Source: Homalodisca vitripennis
Taxonomy: Eukaryota > Arthropoda > Insecta > Hemiptera > Cicadellidae
Direction of reading: 5' to 3'
DNA length: 64,000 nucleotides
Assembly: GCF_021130785.1 (NCBI RefSeq)
Contig: NC_060214.1
Coordinates: 107,544,001 to 107,608,000 of the forward strand
The notes under the pieces were generated by a model. The model had not been told where the DNA came from. It made no database searches and worked only from the letters and a program-made list of their open reading frames with translations. Shown piece after piece: positions 1 to 11,205 of this stretch (positions within the stretch are counted from its first letter, which is position 1; the number at the start of each line of letters is the position of its first letter). Both the position numbers and the translations under genes were made by a program.

Positions 1-577
1 CTTCTAAAATAGGGTACTCACATGTTGTCTCTTGTAGGATTTCTCCTTCTGTGACATCTCTTTCTACAAATGCTACCCCTGATGTATGAATTCTAATTGT
101 TGGTACAAACACATTAAATTGGGTTACGTGTATTGACGTTACTATATTATTGGCGGCAACATAAGATTTGTAAGTTATTACTAAGTTCTTACCTGCTCTA
201 TTGATGAAATCAACATCGGTATGATGGGACTTTATTATTTTACCGATTCGAAAAGGATTGATATTTTGTTTATTTTTATCTTGAACTATCACTTCAAAAG
301 GACCAACATTCCACTCATTGTATAGTCTAACAATATATTGTTTTTTGTGTTGTGAAGATTCTGGTACTGAACTGTCCACTTTACTTTGGTGCACTAAATC
401 AGTGGGGTCATAAATATTTTCTGCCTGATCTCATTTTCTTTTATTTTGTATTTCAGTAATATCCATATTAGCTTCAGAATAAGTATGGTCAATAATAGAA
501 CTTACCGCTTATTTTATCTCATCGCCCTCCATATTTTCAAGATTCATGTTATCTGGGTTGGCTAGACCTGCAGACAT
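1..577 (-). pseudogene. Non-LTR retrotransposon ORF1 (gag-like), decayed, runs off the left edge
   Basis: Read from an ATG at 577, the frame runs to the window edge with only two in-frame stops (near 509-511 and 439-441), then stays open for about 145 codons. It has no further methionine start, so Met-based ORF calling misses it. The open part resembles the nucleic-acid-binding segment of Jockey-type ORF1 proteins: a pattern of the type GPFEVIVQ, then a basic GKII segment, a hydrophobic AGKNLVITYKS strand, AANNIVTS, and a VPTIRIHTSGV strand. In the family, ORF1 coats the element RNA. The rest of the element would lie to the left, outside the window. The call rests on pattern resemblance only. 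Confidence 0.5.
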
Positions 578-799
578 GTCAGGCCCAGCCGTAACAAGTT
601 TGTGAAAAAGTTAACTCTACTTTTGATAATTCTTAAAAGGATAATCTTAAAAATGTATAATAGAGACTATGGGTCTTAGTGGTACAAAACAAAAAAGTGT
701 TAGATATTTACATACTAACTACTGTATTTACCACACAGTGACAAACAAAGGGTTAAACACTGCTCAGCACAAGGCTGCAAAGAAGCTCCTTAACAGTAA

Positions 800-1568
800 T
801 TTTACAACAACTTATCAGAACGACTTTTGATTCAAACACGAATGATTCTTCTGAAGCCATGCTGCCTGTCTGTTAGAATATTGTTATCTTGTAGGTGATG
901 GAGAACGTGTTCAAGTACTATTTTTTAAATTACTTTGGATGTTGTAGCAATGAGTGAAATAGGCCTATAGTTTGTAATTAGTTTGAGACCTGGTTGCTCT
1001 TTGATTCTCTCTCACTATTTATAATTTCCAAAATCGCTTTGCTTTTATTTTATGAAATTTTTATATGGTCAGCACTTGTTTGACGTCTTAGAGCCTTTAA
1101 TTTAAAATCATATGTTTTCTTTAGTGCAATCATTTGATTTTTATCTTCCTACGTTCCACTTAAACGATAATTGAAAATCCCAGTATGATCTGAAATTCCA
1201 TTTTTCAGCACTTGCACATTTATATTACACATCTCTATATTGCTACAGATGACATCTATCGAGAAGGATGAGTCTCTGGAGATCCTGGTTGGTGGGAGAT
1301 CAATTCTTGTAAAACCGTGATCGCGTAGAATTTTGTTAAAAAGTCGTTTCTCTATAGAGAACCAGATTGTCAATATTCACATCTCCAATCATAATGGTGT
1401 TATTTTTCATTGTTTTTAGTGTGTTGAGCACTTCGCTTAATATGTCAAGCCTTTGATGAACAATCTCTAAATGTTTATCAGGAGGGCGATAAACTCCAAT
1501 GATGTTTAAAGGGGATACAGCAAATTGTGAGTTACAAAATAACCATACAGATGCTTCAATATGCAAGA
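800..1568 (-). pseudogene. Non-LTR endonuclease plus start of reverse transcriptase, broken
   Basis: Minus-strand pieces in several frames form the C-terminal half of an APE-type endonuclease followed by the linker and a bit of reverse transcriptase. Near 1400-1500 the frame reads VIGVYRPPD and then GDVNIDN, a variant of the GDFN motif. Near 1180 it reads GISDHTG, the SDH motif of these nucleases. Downstream (lower coordinates) a basic linker with LRRQ is followed at about 840-1000 by NYRPISLIATTSKV and QHGFR, typical of RT motifs 1-2. Frameshifts and stops separate the parts, and the linker appears shortened. Related to the + strand copy at 2160-5645, judged from the same linker pattern. Confidence 0.7.
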
Positions 1569-1569
1569 T

Positions 1570-1900
1570 TCAATTACCTTACTTAGTATGGGGACAATTG
1601 CAATTGGACGATAGTTCTCAGGGTTATTTCTGTCACCTTTTTTGAAAATAAGTGTCTCTTGGCAACCTTTAAACATTGAGGAAAACTACCCTCAAGAAAC
1701 ATACAGTTTACAAGATAAGTAAGTGGAGCTAATTATTGCATCTATTATGCTTTTGATTACGTAATTAGATAAACCAAATACATCCTCACTTCGGGAGTTG
1801 ATAATTTTGTTAACTACGTACTTAACTGTTTTTTTTTTTAATTGATTTCCACCTGAAATAATTTTTAGATATTTCAAGACAGAAAATTGCTCAAAAGATC
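1570..1900 (-). pseudogene. Reverse transcriptase N-terminal fragment, second non-LTR copy
   Basis: Minus-strand reading gives NSRSEDVFGLSNYVIKS, then after a frameshift a stretch around FKKGDRN followed by ENYRPIAIVPILSKV, the conserved start of non-LTR reverse transcriptase. On the minus strand this RT piece lies upstream of an endonuclease piece (800-1568), the reverse of the order in an intact element, so the two must come from separate insertions or a rearrangement. 1901-2159 beyond it is AT-rich with nothing recognised. Confidence 0.6.
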
Positions 1901-2504
1901 CAAATAATTAATATTATTTTACATGTCATTTACTGTGTTTATCTGTTTATTTATAAATTAGTTGTTCAATACATCTGCAAAGAGATAATTTTTTATTGTG
2001 TGCATATTATGTCCTGATTATTTTTCAACAATTTCCCAAGCCTTTCTGCATTTATTTTTTGTATTTTTAATCAATTCATCAAGGGACTTATTTCAGCTTC
2101 ACTGATAGCTTTGTAGTATAAATCTTTAAATTGCATGCATTTTTTTTGTCTGAAGTTAATGCAATTAAGAAAGTGTGCATCGACTGGAGCAAACTCCCAA
2201 AGGAGTACACCAACTCCTCGAAAAGTGATCACCTGGTTTAAACCTTAATTTAACACTCAAAGCAATCGCACATCATAATGACGAGAAAGAAACTAAAGGG
2301 TCATACAATCACTTCATGGGGACGATCCATAAAATCCAAATCTCTATTGGAATTTCATCTACAACCACAGTTGTCACATCTCCGCCAATCTCTGTGAAAC
2401 TTTGAGATCCCAGTGAAAGCATCAAAGAGTTTTTCAACAAACACATAGAACACTACAAAATAATAAACAAGAATACTATTAGGGACAACTAATTGATAAT
2501 ACTG

Positions 2505-2815
2505 GACAACCACTAACAGGAAGAAATAGCCAAACTCCGACAAAAAAACTGAACACTACAGCAGACATTCAACCACCAACAGGGAGAAGCAGCCAAACTC
2601 TGACCAAAAAACTGAATCCTACAGCAGACATTCAGCCAACAACAGGGAGAAGCAGCCAAAATCTGACAAAAAAAACTGAATCCTACAGCAGACATTCAAC
2701 CACCAACAGGGAGAAACAGCCAAAACTCTGACCAAAAAACTGCACACTACAGCAGACATTCAACCACCAACAGGAAGAAACTGCCAAACTCCAACTAAAA
2801 AGCCGAATACAACGC
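2505..2815 (+). repeat. 63-64 bp tandem repeat, about five copies, inside ORF1-like sequence
   Basis: Units beginning with accaacagg recur near 2513, 2575, 2637, 2700 and 2764. Each contains gccaaactctgac, aaaaaactga and ctacagcagacattca. Most spacings are multiples of three, and in one frame the unit reads as a 21-residue repeat containing TADIQPPTGR, so it could be a repeated low-complexity part of an ORF1 protein. It could instead be repeated 5' UTR monomers of the element. Confidence 0.85.
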
Positions 2816-3174
2816 ACATGAATGCTGCTCTAAATACCACCCAACTAAACTATTTTTTTGGAACAATTGAAAAATAAGAAAACCTTTAACAGCATCACAG
2901 TGTACACCAAAAATTACAACCAGACCTCTAAAAAAAATCAACATAACTGCCAAAATACATATAACAATACTGCACCAAAACATGGACAGACTAGCAAACA
3001 AAATAGAAAGGTTAAACCACTTCTTAACCTCCACAAAACCTGTCACCCTAATCTTGATGGAACATGGCTTAAAACAACCCGAAATTTTAAATACTAATAT
3101 CCTAGAATATTCATTAACTTCAGAATACAGTAGAACAAATTACCTAAAAGGGGGTTATCTATAAAAACAATAAC

Positions 3175-3800
3175 TTTGGCTACACTGTCGAACCAGAAGA
3201 CATACCAAACTTCAGTAAGGAGCTCCACTGTGAAATAGCATCAGTACAAATCAAGCAAGGTCGCCAAAACCTCCATATTGTTGGTATCTATAGAGTTCAA
3301 GGACATCTGACATCTGAACTTGTCACTGGATAGAATTTCACAATCACTTGATAATATACATACATGGAATAGCCCTGTTATTCTTATAGGAGACAAATAT
3401 AGACGTACTGTCACCAAACTGTGACCAAGTCAAACTAAATGAAACCCTATTGAGCTATAATATGACTCGTATCGTTTTACCCATGACAAGAATAATTCCA
3501 ACAACAACCAGCTCAATTGACTGTGTTTGCACCAATCTCCAACCAGTTGACATAATAGTAGACATCCTTCACACTGGTTTATCTGACCACACAGCACAAC
3601 TTTGTAAAATACAACACTCTGCTCCAGCTCCCCAGATTCCAGTATCTTACCGTATATATTTTAACTGTAGGAACATCACACATCTCAAAACTGTCCTCAA
3701 GCACTCAAGCAAGAATCCTGGGAAATTGTGCTCGCTCAGGATAGTGCCGAAGATGCATACAAATTATTTAGCCAAACAGTTGCACTGGCAATTAATCTGA
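3175..3800 (+). pseudogene. APE-type endonuclease of the + strand retrotransposon
   Basis: The frame reads VEPEDIPNF, HCEIASVQIK, IVGIYRVQGH, then a decayed GD motif near 3390. After a stop, 3450-3800 gives TTSSIDCVCTNL and TGLSDHTAQL. The ID..CTN plus SDH combination is the C-terminal catalytic part of the endonuclease that nicks target DNA in Jockey/CR1-type elements. Several stops break it. Confidence 0.75.
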
Positions 3801-4095
3801 CCTGCCCCATGGTGAAAAACAAGAAATAAACGTATAAAGCTCAATAACATCTTTGACCATGAGGCCTCATAGCTTAAGCAAGCATTTGTAGAGGCCCAGG
3901 AGAGATGCCTTCTGAATGGTACAGAAGAGTTTAAAAAAAGACATGATGGATAAGAAAAAATCTTATGATTTGAAATTAAAGATCCTTAGACGCCAAGCAA
4001 CTGCAAATACTATTTAAGAAGCTAATGACAAAATTAAAGCACTGTGAAGCGTAATCAATATTGAGTGGAAATCTACCAAAAATACACAAGTAACA

Positions 4096-5640
4096 ATGGA
4101 GCTGATTATAGATGGAGCCAAAATTCAAGATCCTAATCTAATTGCTAACCACCTTAACGTATATTTTACTAATACTGCAAATGACCTTTTAAAAAGCCAA
4201 CTTTTAATGCCTCAACAGCCTCCAGTAGATACTACCCATACACAACCAATACGGAATATGTTTCTTTATCCAACTAATGAACATGAAGTGCTAAAGGTGA
4301 TCGAGTCTCTTTAGAACAAGACATCAACTGGCATTGAAATATCTCTGCTAAGCTACTGAAGACATATAAAGAAGAACTTACCACACCATTTGTACAAGTC
4401 ATCGTCAATCAATCATTCAGAAATAGAATTTTCCAGACCGATCTCAAAATTTCAATAGTATTCCCTAAATTAAAGAAAGGAGACGTCTTGATCCAAAAAT
4501 TACTGTCCTATATCACTAATATCCACATTTTCCAAAGTTTTTGAACAATTAGTGCTTCACAGACTTTTTCAACATTTATCTCTTCATCAATTACTTACCC
4601 CACATCAACACGGATTTCTCAAGGGAAAATCCACCACATCAGCCATCATCACCCTTGTTGAATCTCTCATAGACTATCTTGAAGCCTGTAACACATCAAC
4701 AACAATCCTTCTTCACTTCAGCAAAGCTTTTGACTGCCTTGACTACTCTCATGTGATGAACAAAATGAAGATATTGGGTATAAATGGAACTACTGCAAAC
4801 TGGTTCAAAAGTTTTTTTAACAGGAAGAACTCAAATAGTTGAGCTAAAACACACATAGAAAGGAGTAACAAAATTAGTGAGATCAATACCACTACCAGTG
4901 ATAAGAGGTCCCCACAAGGCTCTGTGCTGGGTCCCGTACTTTTTATCTTGTTAACAAATGACCTCCCAGAATATGTGGCAGAATATAAGGAAACACTGAT
5001 GTATGCAGACGATACTGTCCTCCTTCTCAGTGAAAAGATCCCTGACATGCTCGAAGTCTGTTCATCAGTGGCATTAAATATGGCTATACAATACTGCCAT
5101 AGTAATAGCCTGGTTGTAAATGAAGATAAAACCTAACAACTGGTGTTTGGCAGGAAAAGAGAACAAGTAGGACGACTTCCAGATATAGAAGCATCCAAAG
5201 AGGCCAAGTATTTGGGAATAACTATTGATGAGCACCTGACATGGATCCCTCATAATGACAACCTATGCCGTAAACTAAGTAACACCCTCTATGCCATCAA
5301 GAGGATAAAATCCATAAGTAGTACCAGAGTAGCAAAAATTGCATATCATGCAATCTTTGAATCACACCTGTGGTACGGACTTGGAGTTTGGGGCAACTCA
5401 TGAACAACAAACTTGCAGCGTGTCCTTGTGCACCAGATTAGAGTGCTTGCAGAGCTCAACAACAGAGACAGCTGTCGACAGAAATTTAAAGAACTGAAGG
5501 TTCTAACAGTGGTTTGTTTGTACATCTTAGAGGTGGCCACTTATGCTAGCACTCTACAGCTACAGAGAGGTACCAATAGACACAAATACAATATTTTGCA
5601 GACAAATGCTACGTTAGCCTTTTTTATGCACAGTTTAACT
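4096..5640 (+). pseudogene. Reverse transcriptase of the + strand retrotransposon
   Basis: Fragments in order: a linker domain (4096-4314), QHGFLKGKSTTSAI and an FSKAFDCLDYS segment (4552-4842; RT motifs 2a and A, with the first catalytic Asp in the AFDC context), LGPVLFILLTNDLPEY and MYADDTVLL (4924-5136; motif B end and the YADD active-site box), and EAKYLGITIDEHLTW with HLWYGLGVWG (5143-5403; motifs D/E and thumb). Stops and frame changes near 4317, 4841, 5134 and 5401 make it non-functional. Confidence 0.85.
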
Positions 5641-6300
5641 TAGTGATTCTTGGCAACATCTCTGTAAAAAAAATGTCTATGGGAAATTTTATAATACTCT
5701 CCACCGCTAATAAAAAATATATTCCACAGTAATTCCAATCTCTCTTTGTTGTCCCTTGTATATCTATAATTTTTGGATGTGACTTGAAGCCTAAGTATTC
5801 ACTGAGTTTATTTGCCACAGTTTGAGTTGGAACACAGTTTGAATTATGCAACGAATTAAACCGGTAGAGCAGGGATTGGGATTTATTAAATACCAATAAG
5901 TTGCAGTAGGTTCCACTGTAAGCTATGTCTCCACGGGAGTTATTTATAGGCATTAGAATAATTTCTTTTTCAGAAATGTATAGATGGACCAGGACAGCAG
6001 CATAGTCACTCAATAATTTAACAGACAGATGGATTTAATATATACATTCTGGTATATGAGCTAATTACTCTACTATATAAAATATCAAGATACCTTTGGA
6101 TTGGATCATCAGTGATATAGTCACTCACATCTAGCAGGTTAGAGAGAAATTGTTTCATCCTGGTAAATTCAGACTTTATTGTATTAAGCATGCTCTTTAA
6201 ATTTAAGTTTTCATTTTCCTTTTTTTGAAACTGTTTAGTTCATATTCAAGCAGTTTACTTTTTATTCCAACATATTGATATTTTTAAATTTGAACTCTTG
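5624..6300 (-). pseudogene. NEDP1/SENP8-like (Ulp1, C48) cysteine protease domain, decayed, with upstream coiled coil
   Basis: The open frame 6013-5624 (129 residues) reads EIILMPINNSRGDI, then SGTYCNLLVFNKSQ, FNSLHNSN, TVANKLSEYLGF and NYCGIYFLLAVESI. The order fits the core of Ulp1-type deubiquitinase-like proteases, closest to NEDP1: strand, (H)WSLLV, (F/Y)DS...N, helix, then (D)CG(I/M)Y. The nucleophile Cys is in place. The expected His-Trp has become Tyr-Cys and the catalytic Asp is Asn, so activity is unlikely. Upstream on the same strand, after a frameshift, lie a segment reading DVSDYITDDPIQRYLD and, around 6180-6300, a Lys/Glu/Asn-rich coiled-coil-like stretch. Lying beside retrotransposons, it may be a mobile-element ORF rather than a host gene copy. 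Confidence 0.5.
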
Positions 6301-6400
6301 ACTAATTTTATTATTACTGTCATTGTGATTGTTGTTAAGTAATTTAATGATAGGAGACTGTTTTTATTCATTTTTAACTTAGATCTAGATTGTACTGTAG

Positions 6401-7540
6401 AGCTGTTATTTCTTTCTTGTTATTAATTCCCCCACCTTAGTGTTGTTACTCAATCTATCAATAAATGTTGCTCGGCTGTCACAACAATACTGTATAGCCT
6501 TCATTAGCCATTGACCAGGGCCAAACAGTGTAGTGTTACTCAGAGATATCAATATTTGACAGCTAGACAGATAACAGCTGTCTGGTGGGATGTAGTGAGG
6601 GAGACAGTTTCCAACAGGAAATAACCACAGTAGACAGGAAGTTATATCTTAACAACAGTTATATCTTTCTGTCTTGAATAAACAGAAAATCAAGTAAATA
6701 CAAATATTTCACTCTAGTTGCTTGTTATCTTCTCAGTTAGTGTTAAAATATATATAGTTGTTTTAATTGTCTCTAAACATTAGTAATTTTCAAGAATTTT
6801 TCAATTTCCACTGAACAAGAAAACATGTGATTTTTCAGTCTGCTAATGTAAGTAATTGTTTATAGGCATCTACTAATAATAGTTCACTACAGAACACAAA
6901 ATTTAAAAACGCATTATTATCTTAATACTTATCCGAAATGTTTCTCACTTATCAGATTTTAAACTAAACAATAAAAACTATTTAGATAGGGAAAACTCAT
7001 TAACAGTGCACACAACAATCCAACAATTACAAAATAATCACTGACTAATTATTGTAGATCCATGGATTTAAATCAAAATTGTCATGGATTTTCTTTGCGA
7101 AAAATTTTAACTGACATTAAATAATTGAGCGTTTTCGGAGAGAAGGTGAAGACCCAAATCAAAATTGGTTTTTTCATTTTACCTAGCCAGTAGTTATGAA
7201 GATGTTATTTTGGACTGTATTGGCATGTATAGTCTTTTTGTTTGGAGAAAAACTTCAGAAGAAAACTAAAACAAAATATCCAATATAAAAATATTAGAAT
7301 CAACAACTCACACTAGATTGATGCTTCAAAATCTAAAAATCTATTTTTGACAATCTATACAGGTGGGGTACTTAATTTACTACACCTGAAAAATTTCATC
7401 TTAAAACCTATAAAAGGACATCTTGCCAAAATTGTAGCATCAATATGCCTTCATGAATAAGCATCAAATCAATTCAAGCATCAATGCCTTCATGATTCTC
7501 ACCATCATTAATTATTAATGGATGGTGGGAAAAGAAAAAT
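6401..7540. other. No recognisable gene
   Basis: AT-rich sequence with stops in all frames. No domain, long repeat or element end was recognised. Confidence 0.5.
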
Positions 7541-7559
7541 GAGTCCAAAATCAAATGAA

Positions 7560-8460
7560 AAAGTGTAATAATTTTCTGTCTTAGTTGGGTAATTTACCTT
7601 GATAGTTTTCCCTAGAGGTGGCAATACTGATTGGATGTAGTGTCCATTCTTTGTATAAGACCATGGGTTTGTAGATTGTATTGTTTCAACATCATGATAA
7701 AAACACAGAAAGACGAGTATTTTATTAATTATGTCTTACGTTGTTATTAAGACACATAATATGTTTGATGATTGTTCAACAAAAAATTTAAATACAAGTA
7801 CAGTAGATATGAAAGTTGATTAGTACAAATAAAATTACTTAATAACTAAGTAATCATGTTTGCCAACTTTTAAATTATTCGAAATGAAAATCAAGTACCA
7901 TTTGCAGAAAATTTTCCCACTTACATGGATACAGATTTTGCCTTAAAATAAGATTTTTTGTTTTAGTTTTTCATTTTGCTTATATTTATAAAGAAAAATA
8001 ATTTCAATCCTTTTACTGTATACACATTGGATAACTAAAGCATAATTATCATAAAATTTATAATATATAGAACTTGATTTTACATTAATTTTTTCCAGAA
8101 CATACAAAGAAAAATACAATTTTTGCATTTCCTTTTAAACGTCATATGCACTTAATTTAGTGACCTTAAACATTGTTATAAATCATGTCTACCTTCTTAG
8201 GTAGAAAAAAATGAAAGAAGAAAAATGAACCCAAGATCTAGGGGAATTGTTTACGAAAAGTTTTCAAGTTTTAATGTTTGTTGGATGATTTACCTTGATG
8301 GTTTTCCCTCCAGGTGGTAATATTGAGTAGATGTGCATTCTACCACACCCTGTAATTTGTGTTGTTTTGATGCCATGTTTAGAACAGGAAGACAGACAGA
8401 AATTTTATTAATTATATCTTACATTGTTATAAGGTTATAACACACATAACATGACATAAT
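7560..8460. repeat. Diverged direct duplication, two blocks of roughly 200 bp
   Basis: Block 1 (about 7560-7765) and block 2 (about 8215-8455) share, in the same order, a core around ttaccttgat.gttttccct followed by aggtgg.aat, and later a ttttattaattat.tctta stretch followed by acacataa.atg. They differ by many substitutions and indels. On the minus strand both cores can be read as LPP(L/G)GK(T)IK ending at a GTAAAT splice-donor-like site, but upstream indels differ and no convincing acceptor is shared, so coding status is unproven. The DNA between the blocks is AT-rich with no gene seen. Confidence 0.5.
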
Positions 8461-8494
8461 ATAAAGATTTATACAATTTCAGCTATTCAAATAT

Positions 8495-8625
8495 AATTCA
8501 AGCATTAAATTATATAAACTAATTGTTATCAAATATAATTCAGTTACTAAACTATAAACTAATTCTTATAAAATATCATTCAATTATTAAGTTATAAACT
8601 AATTCTTATATATTACATGAAGTAT
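8495..8625. repeat. AT-rich tandem repeat, about three units of 50 bp
   Basis: The string ataaactaatt(g/c)ttat recurs three times at about 50-bp spacing, each followed by an atca/ataattca stretch. Confidence 0.55.
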
Positions 8626-9158
8626 TCATAATTTTATTCAGACTAAATGTGTTTAGAACAGAAATTTATGACTAAGAATAAACATTTTAATTGAGTTACT
8701 TTGGAATGGAACATTTTGAAATCACTACAAAAATATAGTTATCAATATTAATATACCCAGTTTTACTAACCTAGTCACCTTTTAATCACATAATATTTGT
8801 AATGCAGATAACAATGTCAACTAGTCAATATTTATTTATTACCAGAATATGATTTTACTGTGTCAGGGCACAAAACTGAAAGAAATACAATTAATTGAAA
8901 TATTCAACATTTGTACTAAAAACATAGCCTTATATATAAAGACAAAATTGTAGATATTCAAATGTTGAATTATCAATTTTAAACAAAATATCAAGACAGG
9001 CAAATAGGAAAGTAGAAGAAAGAAGTAGTATACAATAAACAAAAAAAGTGGACTCTGCCCACTAATGCCATTGTGTTTACTGATAAACCAGCCAGCTGAC
9101 CTTGAGGGCTAGTCGTCCTAAAGACCCAGTGGAGAGTGGAAAGTGAAGTGTAGTTGCC

Positions 9159-11173
9159 ATGGAAGTTGCACAGAATGGAACAAAACTGGTTCGCTCTTTC
9201 AAGAATATTCCTGGACCCTTCAGCCTACCTGTTGTGGGAACACTCTACCTTTACAAACTTGGTTAGATTTTTTAATTAATTTATAATTATTAATTAAAAT
9301 TAATTAATTCACTTCAATAACAAACATTTCTCAAATTATTATGTTCCCATACATATGCATGTCTACATGGTTACATAATTTGTAAGAACAAGAAGATACC
9401 ATTCTTCAAGAAAGATATACCATTTTTTGTTCTCCAAGAGCCTATTAATATCTCAAAATCAATAGGCATTTACTACTCTGTAACAAACTAAAAAAGTAAA
9501 AATTACTATTTGTTATTATGAATTAATTTTTACTGTTTAAGTTTCAGATTTAACATCATCTAATTTTTTGGCTTACATTATATAGAAGAAACTTTAATCA
9601 GGGATTTTTTATTGAGCTACACTTTATTATTTTTTTTTTTTGCATGAAAAGTAATACATATGTAAGCAAGTAATTTAACTTAGTTAATTATTACTTTGTG
9701 TATAAACCCACATTTGATTTGATTTTTTAATCGTAAATTGTATTATTTTTTTAGGTAGCGAGCTTGCTGCTTATTGTATGTGACAGTTTTTTCCATGGTT
9801 TAATAATGATGTACATACATACATACATACATACATACATACATACATACATACAATTCTTTTAATTTTAATTGAATGTTTTACTCTCTACTTTTTCCAC
9901 TTTAGTGAAGGAAATCTCAACACAGACAAGCCTTTTGAAATATCTAAATATTTCTCATATACAAAAATGTTAGTATATTGGAAAAATGTTGCTGACCTTC
10001 TTTAAAATTTAATTAATTATGCATACATTTCAATTATCATAAATTTATGTACAATATTGAGTCAATATTTATTGAAATAAACTGATATTATTAAGTAACC
10101 TGTTATTTAAACTAATCTTTATATTTTTGCATTCAATTAGTTACTAAACATAAGAGTTTGAGGTCAGTCTTGCTTAAATAGTAATAAGAATATTTGTATA
10201 TTATGTTGTTTTAGTTTTTCAGTCTTTATTATTCATAAATATGTTTAAAATGTATATAATGGGAAATAAATTTCTTACATATTCTTTGTAACAGGTTTTT
10301 ATGAAAGTTAAAAAGATTAGAGTTAGAAATATTGTTTTAAGTAAAAAATTATAGAGCTATACTCTATTTAGGTATTCTATACAGGGTGTCCCATAACTCC
10401 CAAGACAAAGTTATACCACGTAATTGCTCAGGTCAAGACAAACATATTTCTCCATATGAACATGGGTCTTTGATGCTTAGTTTCTCATCTGTCTGTCTGT
10501 ATGTGTTTTTTATACAAAATTAATATGTTAAAAACTAATAAGTTCAATTATACCAAATTTGGTTCAAATGTTTATGATAACAAGGTCAATTACAAAAAAA
10601 ATCATGAAATGATCTTTTTAGTATTTTCAAAATGGCGGCCATTAAAACTTTTAATATCTTAAAAAAACTAGTAGTTTTTCTCAAGAATTACACGAATAAT
10701 AGTTTTTAGAGGATATTATCACAAATTTAATGACACCAACAGTATTTAAATAAAATAATAAATAACTGATTTAGAGCAAATTTACTGTGACAAGACATGG
10801 CCCACATTGAGGTCAGGAATATCCAACAATACAAAAACTGAATAAACGGCAGCTCTCAATGTGAGCCATGTCTTGTCACAGTAATTCTGCTCTAAATCAA
10901 TGATTTTTTATTTGATTTAAATAATTTTGGTGTCATTAGATGTGTGATAATATCCTATAAAAACTGGTACCCTTTTAGTTCTAGAGTAAAACTGCTGGTT
11001 TTTAAGATATTCAAATTTTAAAAGTTTGTATGGCCGCCATTTTGAAAACACTAAAGATAAAAAGATAATTTCATGATAGCTTTTTTTTGGTGATTGGCCT
11101 TGTTATCATAAAAATTTGAACCAAATTTGGTATAATTTAATTTATTAGTTTTTAAAATATTAATTTTTATATA

Positions 11174-11205
<32 letters not shown>

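Larger units (their letters stand above)
2160..5645 (+). mobile_element. Jockey/CR1-like non-LTR retrotransposon, degenerate
   Basis: A + strand copy with ORF1-like sequence (about 2278-3100, including a tandem repeat), an APE endonuclease (about 3175-3800) and a reverse transcriptase (about 4096-5640), in the canonical order. Every part is interrupted by stops or frameshifts, so the copy is dead. Boundaries are approximate: the 5' limit is where coding-like sequence begins, and the 3' limit is the end of the RT C-terminal region. No poly(A) tail or target-site duplication could be fixed by eye. Confidence 0.8.

Noticed and set aside
8933..8940. TATATAAA about 220 bases before the P450 ATG
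   Set aside because: AT-rich surroundings make such strings common and no initiator motif stands out at the right distance.
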